Shown: in pieces, positions 22,514 through 32,870 of the stretch | Numbering within the stretch: the first letter of the stretch is position 1 | How the letters are laid out: each line of letters opens with the position of its first letter | Notes under the pieces: model-generated | What the model was told of the DNA's origin: nothing | The model's database searches: none | What the model saw: the letters and a program-made list of their open reading frames with translations, nothing else | Made by a program: the position numbers and the translations under genes | Assembly: GCA_039720395.1 (NCBI GenBank) | Contig: CM077831.1 | Location: forward strand, 10,466,333-10,530,332 | Length of the DNA: 64,000 bases | Direction: 5' to 3' | Origin: Liquidambar formosana | Lineage: Eukaryota; Streptophyta; Magnoliopsida; Saxifragales; Altingiaceae

Positions 22514-25500
22514 ATGGCCGACGAAAGAACTAGTGAGGGGCACTTTGACCTTGAGGCTTGCCTGAAAGTCATCATGGCCAAGCTTGACCATACCGCCGAG
22601 ACATCCGATACCGCATTGAAAATGGCTCAAGAGAACCAACAGAAGATGGCGGATCTTGAACAAACTGGCTCTAAGGCCCATTCCTCGGGTATACCTCATA
22701 GGGCTGGCACCGAAGAGGGACCTCAATCCAATGAGAACACCAAGACAAGGGGGGAAAGTAGCTCGAAACCTGAGGTCACCAACCTAGAAGGGGAAGCCAA
22801 GGGGAAAGGTACTAGCAGTGATTCCGTGTTAGCTAGCAAGGTAGAAGCTTTGGAGAGAACCATAAAAGGGATTCGCAGGGCTGATGACATGGTCGATGTG
22901 CGGACTCTATCCCTGTTTCCAACGGCTCGTATTCCACTACAATTCAAGATGCCGGAGTTAGAAAAGTTCGATGGGACGGGTTGCCCTAAGACTCATTTGA
23001 AGATGTACGTGCGAGCTATGCACCCTCGAGAGGCTACTGACGAGCTTTTAGCTCAAATGTTCCATGAAACCTTGGCCACTTCTGCTTTGAAATGGTTCTT
23101 ATCCTTGGATGAGAATAGAACCCGGACTTGGGAAGACATATGCAATGAGTTTTCAGAGCACTACAAGTATAACACAGAGGTGGACGTTACTCGAAGGGAC
23201 CTAGAAACTACCAAGCAAGGGGCTTATGAAACTTTCTCCGCTTACATTACAAGGTGGAGACAAAAGGCGTCGAGAATGACGGATAGGCCGAATGAGGAGG
23301 ACCAAATTCAATTAGTGGTTAAGAACCTGTTGCCCGTGTATCACAAGCACCTATTTGCCCACTATTTCCCAAATTTCAAAGCTCTCATTGGGGCTGGCAC
23401 GCAGGTTGAAGATGCTATCAATGATGGGACAATCAAGACTGAGGAAGTGAGGAGTCGCAAGACAAACTTTACTGGGAAGAACAATGCCGAGGTCAACACC
23501 ATAACTCAACCAATCCAACCCTTTTCTCTCAATGATGTCAACCCACCTCGCCAATTCACTGACCTATTCATGCCACTCGAAAGAGTCCTTGAAAAGCTCA
23601 TAAGTCATGACCTATTGAAGCCACTCGACCCAAGACCTCCACCAAATCCCTTACCCAAGAGCTACAATGAGAATGAGTACTGCAAGTACCACCAATCCAA
23701 AGGCCATGCCACCAATCGCTGTATTCGCCTTCGCCACCAAGTCCAAGACCTCATTGACAAGCAAGTCATTTCACCACCAACCCGTCCAAATGTCACCCGT
23801 AATCCTCTCCCATCACACAACAACACACCCCCACCTAACACCATAAATGCCATTGGGGTTGAATCCTCTCGCCCTCGCCATCCCATAAGACAATACACTC
23901 CGCTCCCCATGACCTTAACCCGTCTCTTCACCATTTGCCGCAATAACAGCCTTATCATGCCACTTCCACCAAAGCCAAGACCATCAATCCCTCACCAATA
24001 TTGCCAATACCATCGTGCACTCGGCCATGACACCGAGGCTTGTTCTATACTAAAGAAGATCATCCAAGACCTCATTGACCAAAAGGTTTTGTTGTTGCCA
24101 AAGAAATCTATCCAACAAGAGCTGAAAGAAAGATATGAAGCAGGGGATCCTCAGGTTGGCCTATTAGGTGAAGCGTCGGGGAAATATGATTACTATGTGC
24201 TGTACTCAAGCCCAAGTCCGATATCAGATGAGCCGATAGTCCCTTCAGGTTGGGATGACTTGCCGACAGAGATGGAGAGCATCGACATGATAGAATGGGA
24301 TGACTTGATGAATGACTCCGAGGAAGTCCATGACATATGGGCTAGCGATGATGAGTTGGACCATATAACCAGAGGGGGTCGTCATTTCAAGCCCACCCAC
24401 CTAGAATCTGAAAATCCGTTGGAAGATTTGGAAGGGCAGAGGCGTCCTAGCTTGCAAGAAGAAGAGGATGAAGTGCTTAGGCAGCTGAAGAAGACCAATG
24501 CCAACATTACTACTTGGGGCTTGCTCATGGCCTCGCATAAGCACAGACAGACCGTGTTGAAACTGTTGAATCAGATACAAGTGCCTGTTGACACATCCCC
24601 CGAGGGATTGGTACATTTGGTGAATCCAACTCCCAAGAACTCAACCATCGTGTTCACCGATGTAGACCTACCTAAAAGCGGGCCGAGCCATTCTCAAGCT
24701 CTCTATGTGACCGTTGACACTATGGGGAAGAGGGTTCCCACCGTTCTTATCGACAATGGGTCTGCACTGAATGTATGTCCTCTCCGAACTGCCACTGTTT
24801 TGGGTTTGGGACCCACTGATTTCACACCATCTGGGCAGACCGTAAGAGCTTATGACAACACCCGCCGAGAAGTAATACGGGTAGTTACTTTGCCTCTTAT
24901 CATGGGACCCACTGAATTTAGGGTAGAATTCCAAGTGTTGGATGTGCCGTCATGTTTCAACTTGTTGTTGGGCCGACCTTGGATCCATCCTGCTGGGGCT
25001 GTGCCATCTTCACTCCATCAAAAGGTGAAGTTTCCTTATGAAGGAGCCATAGTAACACTTCAAGGGGACTATGAATTGAAACTCGCGGGTGTGCCTATAT
25101 GTGAGATACAACCTGAATCAGCAACGATACCGCTATCTGGGTTTGACTATGTCCAATGCATTGAAAAAGAGCTCGAAAAGGGTGAATTAATACCCTTGGA
25201 CTTTTGCCCCCATGGCAACTTGCACGTCGGTGAAATAATGAGAAAGATGAGTTTCTTTCCAGGCATAGGGCTAGGGCGTCGCCAACAAGGGATCCCTACG
25301 TCTATTCAAAGCCGTGTCACCTCATACACCTTCGGGCTAGGATATGAGCCCTCTAGAAATGATCATGCGGAAATGCTGAAGAGGAACAAAGAGAAAGTAA
25401 GAGCCAAAGCCGAGGGAAGGGTGCCAGACTTGAAGATCTCGCCATATCGACCTACTTTAAATGGTTACTTCGTCAAAGAAGGGGATGATTTTCTATATTG

Positions 25501-25852
25501 CGGGTTTCCAGAGCCCACCTTTGACCAAGCTACCAAGATCCGAGTTCCGGGTTTTGAAATCTTCTTCACCGAATGGTATCCAATCACAGCTGAAATGGTG
25601 GATGATGATGCCATCAATGATGAGTTCTGGGAAAAGAAAGAGGAGGACTGGGCAGAGAACCTTGATGCAGGGGCTATGACTGAAATGTTCCAAGACATGA
25701 TCCTCATCATGGAAGACTCGACCATTGAAGAACTCCAGGGTTCGTCCATTAGCCATGCTACCGTGCCATTCCTGAATTGGTACCTTGAATGTGGTGTCAT
25801 TGCGGAGATCCATGAAGAAGAAGACCTTGGCCTACCTGATAGCAGCTTGTAG
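22514..25852 (+). CDS. gag-pro polyprotein of Tat-A
   Basis: The frame is open from 22448, but the first ATG is 22514 (MADERTSEGHFDLEACL), which I take as the start, giving about 1112 residues. It encodes capsid and protease for the Tat-A particle. Seen: a coiled or charged N-terminus; the retrotransposon gag core at about 22960-23440 (LHLKMYVRAM-like start, then WEDICNEFSEHY); two Zn-binding-like motifs CKYHQSKGHATNRC (23683) and CQYHRALGHDTEAC (24003); the aspartic protease site LIDNGSALNVCP (about 24748) with the LLLGRPWIH flap/C-term box (24967); then a glycine-rich G-patch-like segment (FPGIGLGRRQQGIP, about 25255). It ends at TAG 25850-25852, just after a candidate splice donor that would join it in frame to pol. 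The small ORFs on the other strand here are shadows. Confidence 0.93.
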   Translation: MADERTSEGHFDLEACLKVIMAKLDHTAETSDTALKMAQENQQKMADLEQTGSKAHSSGIPHRAGTEEGPQSNENTKTRGESSSKPEVTNLEGEAKGKGTSSDSVLASKVEALERTIKGIRRADDMVDVRTLSLFPTARIPLQFKMPELEKFDGTGCPKTHLKMYVRAMHPREATDELLAQMFHETLATSALKWFLSLDENRTRTWEDICNEFSEHYKYNTEVDVTRRDLETTKQGAYETFSAYITRWRQKASRMTDRPNEEDQIQLVVKNLLPVYHKHLFAHYFPNFKALIGAGTQVEDAINDGTIKTEEVRSRKTNFTGKNNAEVNTITQPIQPFSLNDVNPPRQFTDLFMPLERVLEKLISHDLLKPLDPRPPPNPLPKSYNENEYCKYHQSKGHATNRCIRLRHQVQDLIDKQVISPPTRPNVTRNPLPSHNNTPPPNTINAIGVESSRPRHPIRQYTPLPMTLTRLFTICRNNSLIMPLPPKPRPSIPHQYCQYHRALGHDTEACSILKKIIQDLIDQKVLLLPKKSIQQELKERYEAGDPQVGLLGEASGKYDYYVLYSSPSPISDEPIVPSGWDDLPTEMESIDMIEWDDLMNDSEEVHDIWASDDELDHITRGGRHFKPTHLESENPLEDLEGQRRPSLQEEEDEVLRQLKKTNANITTWGLLMASHKHRQTVLKLLNQIQVPVDTSPEGLVHLVNPTPKNSTIVFTDVDLPKSGPSHSQALYVTVDTMGKRVPTVLIDNGSALNVCPLRTATVLGLGPTDFTPSGQTVRAYDNTRREVIRVVTLPLIMGPTEFRVEFQVLDVPSCFNLLLGRPWIHPAGAVPSSLHQKVKFPYEGAIVTLQGDYELKLAGVPICEIQPESATIPLSGFDYVQCIEKELEKGELIPLDFCPHGNLHVGEIMRKMSFFPGIGLGRRQQGIPTSIQSRVTSYTFGLGYEPSRNDHAEMLKRNKEKVRAKAEGRVPDLKISPYRPTLNGYFVKEGDDFLYCGFPEPTFDQATKIRVPGFEIFFTEWYPITAEMVDDDAINDEFWEKKEEDWAENLDAGAMTEMFQDMILIMEDSTIEELQGSSISHATVPFLNWYLECGVIAEIHEEEDLGLPDSSL

Positions 25853-26018
25853 GTGTCTTAGTTTAGTAATATTTCCCTAATTCAATAAGATGTATCTACT
25901 TTACTCACTTTGTGGAGTCATAGTATTGATACAGATTTGTTTGTTTTCCTTCTTTCTTTTGTGTGTCATTCCCATTATTCCTAGTCAATAAAGTGTGCTT
26001 TCTTTCTTATATATGCAG
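25849..26018 (+). other. Candidate intron joining gag-pro to pol (Ogre hallmark)
   Basis: Donor |GTAGGT at 25849, two bases into the final Leu codon. The acceptor is a pyrimidine-rich tract followed by TATATGCAG| ending at 26018. Removing the 170 nt deletes the gag-pro stop codon and joins frame 2 to frame 1 exactly, with TT + T forming a Phe codon. Possible branch sites are the CTAAT and CTAGTCAAT motifs within. A spliced intron between PRO and RT is known for Ogre. The -1 donor base is T rather than G, which weakens the site. Splicing itself is inference. Confidence 0.6.
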
Positions 26019-29000
26019 TGTCTCTTTTCTCTCCTCTATGGATATTTATGGCATGGATATAGATCCTAGGAACGATGTCCCCCCAGAGCTCGTTGAGCAA
26101 AGGAAAAGGGGCGTCACCGAACCTAATATGGATGAATTGGAATCAATCAACTTAGGAACGAATGAATTGCCAAGAATAGTTAAAATTGGGAAAACCCTCT
26201 CCCCCGTTGAAAAAGAAAAGATGATCTCCCTCTTGAAAGCCAACATTATGGCTTTTGCATGGTCTTATGAAGACATGCCTGGCATCGACCCTGATATTGT
26301 GCAACACTATATCCCCACTAATTCCCTAAAGAAGCCGGTAAAGCAGAAACTCAGAAGATTAAAACCAAAATGGGCTCTAAAAGTAAAAGAAGAGGTAACT
26401 AAACAACTAGACGCGGGTTTCCTCCAAGTTGTGGAGTACCCCGAATGGTTGTCGAATATAGTGCCTGTGCCTAAAAAAGATGGGAAAGTGAGGATGTGTG
26501 TCGATTTCCGAGATCTCAACGCCACGAGCCCTAAGGATGACTTTCCTTTACCCCATATCGACGTGTTGGTGGATAGTACAGTGGGACATGCACTCCTCTC
26601 CTTCATGGACGGATTCTCCGGGTATAACCAGATAAAGATGGCGCCTCAAGACATGGAGAAAACAGCCTTTATCACGCAATGGGGAACGTACTGTTACAAG
26701 GTAATGCCTTTTGGCTTAAGAAACGCTGGGGCTACTTACCAAAGAGCAGCTACGACCTTATTGCATGATATGATCCATAAGGAAGTAGAGGTTTATGTCG
26801 ATGATATGATCGTGAAGTCCGTGGATAGAGAAGGGCATTTCAAGGCACTAGAGAAATTCCTAGAGCGAGCAAAAAAGTACAACCTCCGTCTCAACCCACA
26901 GAAGTGCGCTTTTGGTGTCACTGCAGGCAAGTTATTGGGGTTTATGATCACTCAGAGAGGTATCGAAGTGGACCCAGGGAAGATAAAAGCTATTGTGGAG
27001 ATGGAGCCGCCTAGCACTGAGAAGCAGATCCGGGGTTTTCTGGGAAGAGTTCAATACATAAGCCGATTCATTGCCAACTTGACCATGGTTTGCGAACCAA
27101 TCTTCAAATTGCTTAAGAAAGGTGTGCCAAAAGTATGGAACGAAGAATGCCAAGAGGCCTTTGAGACCATTAAGAGATACTTGAGCAATCCTCCAATCTT
27201 AGTTCTCCCATGGCAAGGTGCGCCGCTTTTGTTATACTTAACGGTCACCGAAACCGCGACGGGAGCTTTGTTAGCTCAATATCTTGAAGGGTCTACAAAG
27301 GAGAATGCCATCTACTACCTAAGCAAGAAAATGACAGACTATGAAGTGAAGTACAATGCAATTGAAAAGGCTTGTGTGGCACTAGTATGGGCGACGCAGA
27401 AACTCCGGCACTACATGATGTCCTTCGAAGTGTTCTTGATAAGTCGCATGGACCCGTTGAAGTACCTGGTAGAAAGGCCAGTATTGTCATTCAGAACTGC
27501 TCGATGGTCAATTCTCCTCAATGAATTCGACATCAAGTACGTGAATCAGAAGTCTATCAAGGGAAGCGTCATCGCAGACTACCTAGCCAGCTGTCCGGTG
27601 TCATCATCCACTCCGTTCAACGATCAATTCCCAGATGAGGACGTGCTACAGATTGGTAGAAAAACTTGGAGAGTATACTTCGATGGGGCAGCCAATAAGA
27701 AAGGTTATGGGATAGGAGTCCTGCTGGTCTCACCCGAAGAGGCATTTACACCGTTGGCGGTCAAGTTGGGGTTCGAAGCCACCAACAACATTGCTGAGTA
27801 TGAGGCCTGTATCCTAGCACTGGAAGCGGCACTTGAATTGGGGATCAAAGAATTAGAAGTGTTCGGGGACTCGGCGCTAATCATTTGTCAGATAAAAGGG
27901 GAATGGAAAACTCGAGATGAGAAGCTGCTACCCTACCATGCCTACCTGGAAGCTCTAACCAAGGAGTTCTCAGAGATAGAATTTAACTACCTTTCAAGGA
28001 ACAAGAACCAGTTCGCCGATGCCTTGGCGACCCTAGCATCCATGGTGGAGATACCTGAAGAGGGAAATGTGAAGCCGTTGGTGATAGAATGCCGAGACAA
28101 GCCTGTGTACTGTTGTGCAATCCGAGGAGGAGAGGTAAATGATGGCCGTCCGTGGTTCCATGACATAAAGAAGTTCATTGAAGAAAGGGAATACCCAGAA
28201 GGAGCATCTCGTATCGATAGAAAAACCCTAAGGCGGTTGGCGAGTCACTATGTACTTTGTGGAGGAAAGCTATATCGGAGATCATACGACGGGATCCACC
28301 TGCTGTGTGTCACCGAGGAGGAAGCCGAGCATCTGATTAAAGAAATCCATGAAGGGACAGGGGCTCCGCATATGAATGGCTATATGTTAGCTAAGAAAAT
28401 CATGAGGTTAGGCTATTACTGGTCTACCATGGAAAGGGACTGCCACACACATGTCAAGAAGTGCCACAAATGCCAACTGTTCGCCAGTGGACAACATTTG
28501 CCTCCTATGCCTTTAACAAGTATGTCGTCACCTTGGCCATTCGCAGTATGGGGGATAGATATCATCGGACAGATCAAGCCAAAGGCGTCAAATGGGCATG
28601 AATACATCCTGGTTGCCATCGACTACTTCACTAAATGGGTGGAAGCAGCATCCTTCAAGACCTTGAATTCCAAGAAAGTAGCACAGTTCATACAGCACAG
28701 CATCATCTATCGATATGGGGTACCGCATGAAGTTATCTCAGACAATGGCCAGCACTTTCAGAAAGAAACCCATGAGCTCTTGCAAAAGTACGGCATAGCC
28801 CACCATCTATCGTCACCATACCGTCCTCAGACTAATGGAGCGGTGGAAGCAGCTAACAAGAACATCAAGAAGATACTACAGAAGACTGCGGACTCACACA
28901 CAGACTGGCATGAGAAGTTGCCATTGGCTCTATGGGGTTACAGAACATCAATAAGGTCGTCAACAGGGGCTACCCCTTATTCTCTAGTTTATGGAATGGA

Positions 29001-29397
29001 GGCCGTGTTGCCAGTTGAATTGGAAGTTCCTTCACTAAGAGTTGCCGTGGAGAGCCAGATAACAGAAGTGGACTGGGTTAAGAGCCGCTATGATAAGTTA
29101 GCTTTGCTGGATGAAAGGCGTTTAAGGGCGCTGTATCATGTTCAGGGGTATCAACGGAGAGTTGCCAGAGCATTCAACAAGCATGTCAAAGATCGAGGTC
29201 TAAAGAAAGGGGATGTAGTGCTGAAAGAAATCAGAGCTCCAGTGTTCGATCCGCGGGGAAAATTCAAGCCAAGTTGGGGTGGGCCATACATTATCAAAGA
29301 GATATTGCCAGCAGGGGCTGTTCGCCTCATGGATTTAGATGGAATTGAGTTCGCTCGTCTAACTAATTTGGATCAATTGAAGAAATATCATGTTTGA
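26019..29397 (+). CDS. pol polyprotein of Tat-A (RT, RNase H, archaeal-type RNase H, integrase)
   Basis: Open from 25963; after the proposed splice it would start at 26019. RT at about 26440-27000, with VPVPKKDGKVRMCVDFRDLN and the catalytic YVDDMIVKS (26793). A first RNase H at about 27225-27590 begins LYLTVTETATGALL; the usual first catalytic Asp is missing. A second, archaeal-type RNase H at about 27670-28060 has VYFDGAANKKG, AEYEACILALEAAL, VFGDSALI and FADALATLAS, with all acidic residues present. Integrase follows: an H..H..C..C zinc finger (28365-28480), catalytic Asp in WGIDIIG (28549), Asp in ISDNGQHF (28736) and Glu in AVEAANKNIKK, giving D-D-35-E. Stop at 29395-29397. It is uninterrupted and so probably active. 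The dual RNase H is diagnostic of the Tat lineage. Confidence 0.95.
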
Positions 29398-29721
29398 AGC
29401 CTGCTAGGTTGAAAACCCGTAAGGGCGGCCTAGGCAAAAGTTAAGGCATAAGAACTACGTAAGACCTGATTCTCCATTCAAAAACAAAAAAAAAAACAAC
29501 AAAAAAAAAAAACAAAAAAAAAAAAGAAGAAAAAAAAACCATGGAGATACGTAGGCAACCCATAAAGTTACCTTGGGTGCGGTCTAAATCAAACAAGAAA
29601 ATCCCAAATTTGATTTATTATTGGCAATTTATTCAAAACTAAAATTGATTGACATAGCAATTCATTGGTATTAAGTAAAAGAACTATAAATATGCCATAA
29701 ATATCCTATTCTATTGAGTCT
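29398..29721 (+). other. A-rich spacer after pol
   Basis: Begins with an 'A/C/G-only' run (29484-29539), followed by ATGGAGATACGTAGGCAACC and TTGGGTGCGG. The TACGTAGGC part also occurs inside the Tat-A LTR (TACGTAGGCGCTC near 21139). No ORF. Confidence 0.6.
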
Positions 29722-31008
29722 TCAGTTTTTCTTGGGCTTCTTTGCAGCTCGCTCCTCAGCTTTCTTCTTCTCTCTTTCATGTCTTCTTTTCTTCCTCAAG
29801 TCATGTTCATAAGCTGCTGTCACTGCTTCCATAATATCTTCTCTGCAAGATCCAAGTTCATTGTTCTTGATAAGTCCAAAAATCCTTTCTCTTCGAGTAG
29901 TCTCTCTCTCACCTAAATTGCTTTTCAACCATTCCTTATACTCGGGGCTCATCATATATGGACCATCAGTATTCGTCACTTGAGTTAGTGTCAGCTTTCT
30001 AGGCCATCGGTCCTTCGCCCAAGTCACTACAGAAAGACCCGCGGGCACCACAGGATAGTCACCTTTCAAGGAAGTGGGTATGGTTTGCATGGCGCCCATC
30101 TGACGCAGAACCCTTGAAGGCCAATAGAAGGAAGTAGACCTCAGTCCTATGAGTCTCACCATGGCGCATCCAGAAGTCCGCAGAAGCACCTGGTCACTGC
30201 AGCCCCATATGAATACAAACCACTTGACACTCCTCCAAGAAAGGGTTTGGAAGTAACCTAGCCAATCTCTCAATGAAAATTGCCCAGGTAGTTCAATGCG
30301 GCGAAGGCAGTAATGCTGGGGCTTGTATGGTGTAATGGCAACTGGTGACAAGAAATTCAGTCTTTCAAGCAACCACATTTGCAGCAGAATGGGGCTACCT
30401 CCTAAAGGAACCTTTGGGTCCTCATGGACTTTATCCAAACTATTCAGGGTTTCAGCTAGCACCATGGGAATCAAGTTATAGCCCTTGGCAAGGAGAGGAA
30501 TCAAGTCACAAATTTGTATGGGAACATGTGGAGTACCAGTTGAAATAAGGAAACGACCAATGAGGCAAAAGGCAAGAGCATGCTTAATAGGAAAGGTAAA
30601 ATTTAGAATACCTTTACTATCACAAGCTAAAAAAGAGGTTGCCAATTTCATCAAGTCTACCATATGGTCCTTTACAAACGTAGAGGCATATTGTGAGTGA
30701 ATCCCAAGTAGATTGGAGAAAGAAGTAAGAAAGCTTGGGCGAGGAGTAGGGAGAATGAAAGGACCTACCGTTGAAACTCCATACAATGCACAGAATTCCT
30801 CCATGGTTGGGCACAGTTCTTCATAGTTGAAGCGGAACACATGAACTTGAGGATCCCAAAAATATGTAGCAGCAGTCAAGAGGTTCGTTTCAAGCCTCAC
30901 ATGCCTCAAGGAGAGCAATGGATCCAAGCCAAAGCACTTGAACTCAGATTTTGCTTCAGCACTTATAACTCTCAAAAACCCTCCTAAAAATTTGTCTAGA
31001 GCCTCCAT
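29722..31008 (-). CDS. Antisense ORF of Tat-A: plant-mobile-domain / DUF7745-like protein
   Basis: 428 codons, opposite in direction to gag-pol, from ATG at 31008 to TGA at 29722. The N-terminal half has the pattern of plant mobile-domain or DUF7745 proteins (FWDPQVHVFRFNYEELCPTM..EEFCALYG). A tryptophan-rich middle (WLLERLNFL, WRSVKWFVFIWG) follows. The C-terminus is strongly basic (KKRRHEREKKKAEERAAKKP), which looks like a nuclear localisation or nucleic-acid-binding tail. Antisense extra ORFs between INT and the 3' LTR are known in other Tat-lineage elements; their role is not established. It is intact and has a TATA box 49-56 nt upstream of the ATG. The ORFs on the + strand within it are shadows. 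Confidence 0.85.
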   Translation of the reverse strand: MEALDKFLGGFLRVISAEAKSEFKCFGLDPLLSLRHVRLETNLLTAATYFWDPQVHVFRFNYEELCPTMEEFCALYGVSTVGPFILPTPRPSFLTSFSNLLGIHSQYASTFVKDHMVDLMKLATSFLACDSKGILNFTFPIKHALAFCLIGRFLISTGTPHVPIQICDLIPLLAKGYNLIPMVLAETLNSLDKVHEDPKVPLGGSPILLQMWLLERLNFLSPVAITPYKPQHYCLRRIELPGQFSLRDWLGYFQTLSWRSVKWFVFIWGCSDQVLLRTSGCAMVRLIGLRSTSFYWPSRVLRQMGAMQTIPTSLKGDYPVVPAGLSVVTWAKDRWPRKLTLTQVTNTDGPYMMSPEYKEWLKSNLGERETTRRERIFGLIKNNELGSCREDIMEAVTAAYEHDLRKKRRHEREKKKAEERAAKKPKKN

Positions 31009-31056
31009 AACTTCTAATGAATGAATACAAGTAGGTTTAGGAACCTCTTGGATGTG

Positions 31057-31064
31057 TTTTTATA
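31057..31064 (-). promoter_or_regulatory. TATA box of the antisense ORF
   Basis: TATAAAAA on the - strand, 49-56 nt before the ATG at 31008, which implies a 5' UTR of roughly 20 nt. The GC-rich inverted repeat at 31146-31208 lies just upstream. Confidence 0.6.
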
Positions 31065-31145
31065 GGGAAAAGGTCACAAATCCAAGTTCTAATAGGAAAA
31101 AACCCATCAGAATAGGAAGTTTCCTATTCAAAGTGGGATTTCCGC

Positions 31146-31208
31146 TTCGGGCTCGGGTAACCACCCAGGCCTGGGCGGCTAGCCTCCTGAGGCCTGGTGG
31201 TCACCCAA
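31146..31208. repeat. GC-rich inverted repeat upstream of the antisense ORF
   Basis: CTCGGGTAACCACC.. and ..GGTGGTCACCC form the arms, with GGCTAGCC and AGGCCT blocks between. It is homologous to the repeat in solo LTR 4510-4593 and, more weakly, to 58755-58820. I did not find it in the LTRs of this element itself. Confidence 0.7.
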
Positions 31209-31499
31209 GCCACCTTGTTTTGGCTTTCTCCCTCGCTTTGTCTCGCCTTGACGCGTGATCAAACCTCCTTCCAAATGAGATATTCAACACTTTTTGAGCT
31301 TAAAATCAATCAAATTCCATCTTGAAATCAATTCCTTGAATTGATTTTATGTTCAAAAGGGTTGAATATATTTCCCCTGTGTCATGCCAACTCAAGTGAC
31401 AATGTGTTAAGTCACTCTCCTCTTGCACCATGCCTGTTCAATCTTGATAAATTAATCATATATCCTCATTTCAAATCTTGATTTTTCATCCTACTTGGT

Positions 31500-32870
31500 T
31501 GAATATATTCATCGCTTGAATGTGTTCTTCCAGTTCAAAAGTGTTTTCACTCTTTGAATATGCTTCTCAGCTTCAAATTCTCATTCTCTATCATACTTGG
31601 TTGAATATATTCATCACTTGAATATATTCTTCCATTTCAAAAGCATGTTCACCCATTGAATATGCTTCCTAGTTTCAGATCCTCATTATCACTTACTTGG
31701 TAAAATATATTCATCGCTTGGGTATATTTCTCCATTTCAATGGTATACTCATCACTCGAGTATACTTCTCAGATCATTTGTCACTTACTTAGTTAAGTAT
31801 ATCCATCACTTGGGTATATTTTTCCATTTCAATGGTATACTCATCACTTGAGTATACTTCTCAGATATTTTGCCACTTACTTGGTTAAGTATATCCATCG
31901 CTTGGGTATATTTCTCCATTTCAATGGTATGTTCATCACTTGAACATACTTCTCAGATTATTTGTCACTTACTTGGTTAAATATATTCATGACTAGAATA
32001 TATTTCTCCATTTCAATGGTGTACTCATCAGTTGAGTACACTTCTCAGATTATTCTCTATCTTACTTGCTTAAGTATATCCATCGCTTGGATATATTTCT
32101 CTATTTCAATGGTATGTTTATCACTTAAACATACTTGTCACTTACTTGGTTAAGTATATCCATCACTTGGATATATTTCTCTATTTCAATGGTATGTTTA
32201 TCACTTAAACATACTTGCCACTTACTTGGTTAAGTATATTCGTGACTAGAATATATTTCTCCATTTCAATGGTGTACTCATCACTTGAGTACACTTCTCA
32301 GATTATTCTTATCTTACTTGGTTAAATATATCCGTCGTTTGGATATATTTCTCCATTTCAATGGTATGCTCATCACTTGAGTGTACTTCTCAGCTTACTT
32401 GGTTAAATATATCCATCACTTGGATACATTTCTCCATTTCAAAAGTATGTTCATCACTTGAACGTACTTCTCAGTCTTTTTCAATCATTAAGTATACTCA
32501 TCACTTGAGTATATTTCTCAGCATCTTTTTCATCACTTGGGTAAATATGTTCGTGACCTGAATATATTTCTCCATTTCAATGGTATACTCATCACTTGAG
32601 TATACTTCTCAGATATTTTGTCACTTACTTGGTTAAGTATATCCATCGCTTGGATATATTTCTCCATTTCAAAGGTATGTTCATCACTTGAACGTACTTC
32701 TCAGATTTCATTCTCATCACTTGGTCAAATATATTCGTGACTAGAATATATCTTTCCATTTCAAAAGTATGTTCATTCGTAGTGGCTTGAATATGCTTCT
32801 CTTATCAATTCTCAACCCTCAGTGGTTTAAGTATACTCATGACTTGAGTACACTTCCTTATTTCAGTCTC
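31500..32870 (+). repeat. Tandem array of about 91-bp hairpin-bearing repeats in the Tat-A 3' region
   Basis: The spacer CACTTACTTGGTTAA recurs near 31691, 31783, 31874, 31966, 32060, 32139, 32219, 32312, 32393, 32531, 32622 and 32717, mostly 91-95 bp apart with some units of about 80. Each unit holds two palindromes. One has AAATATATCCA/TGGATATATTT-type arms; the other has GTATACTCA/TGAGTATAC-type arms. Arm sequences vary between units while pairing is mostly kept. No ORF is supported. Tandem repeats in the 3' untranslated region of Tat/Ogre elements are known and can seed satellite DNA. Confidence 0.9.

Noticed and set aside
30345..30700. + strand ORFs within the antisense gene
   Set aside because: Shadows of the 428-codon - strand ORF, which has domain-like features and a TATA box.
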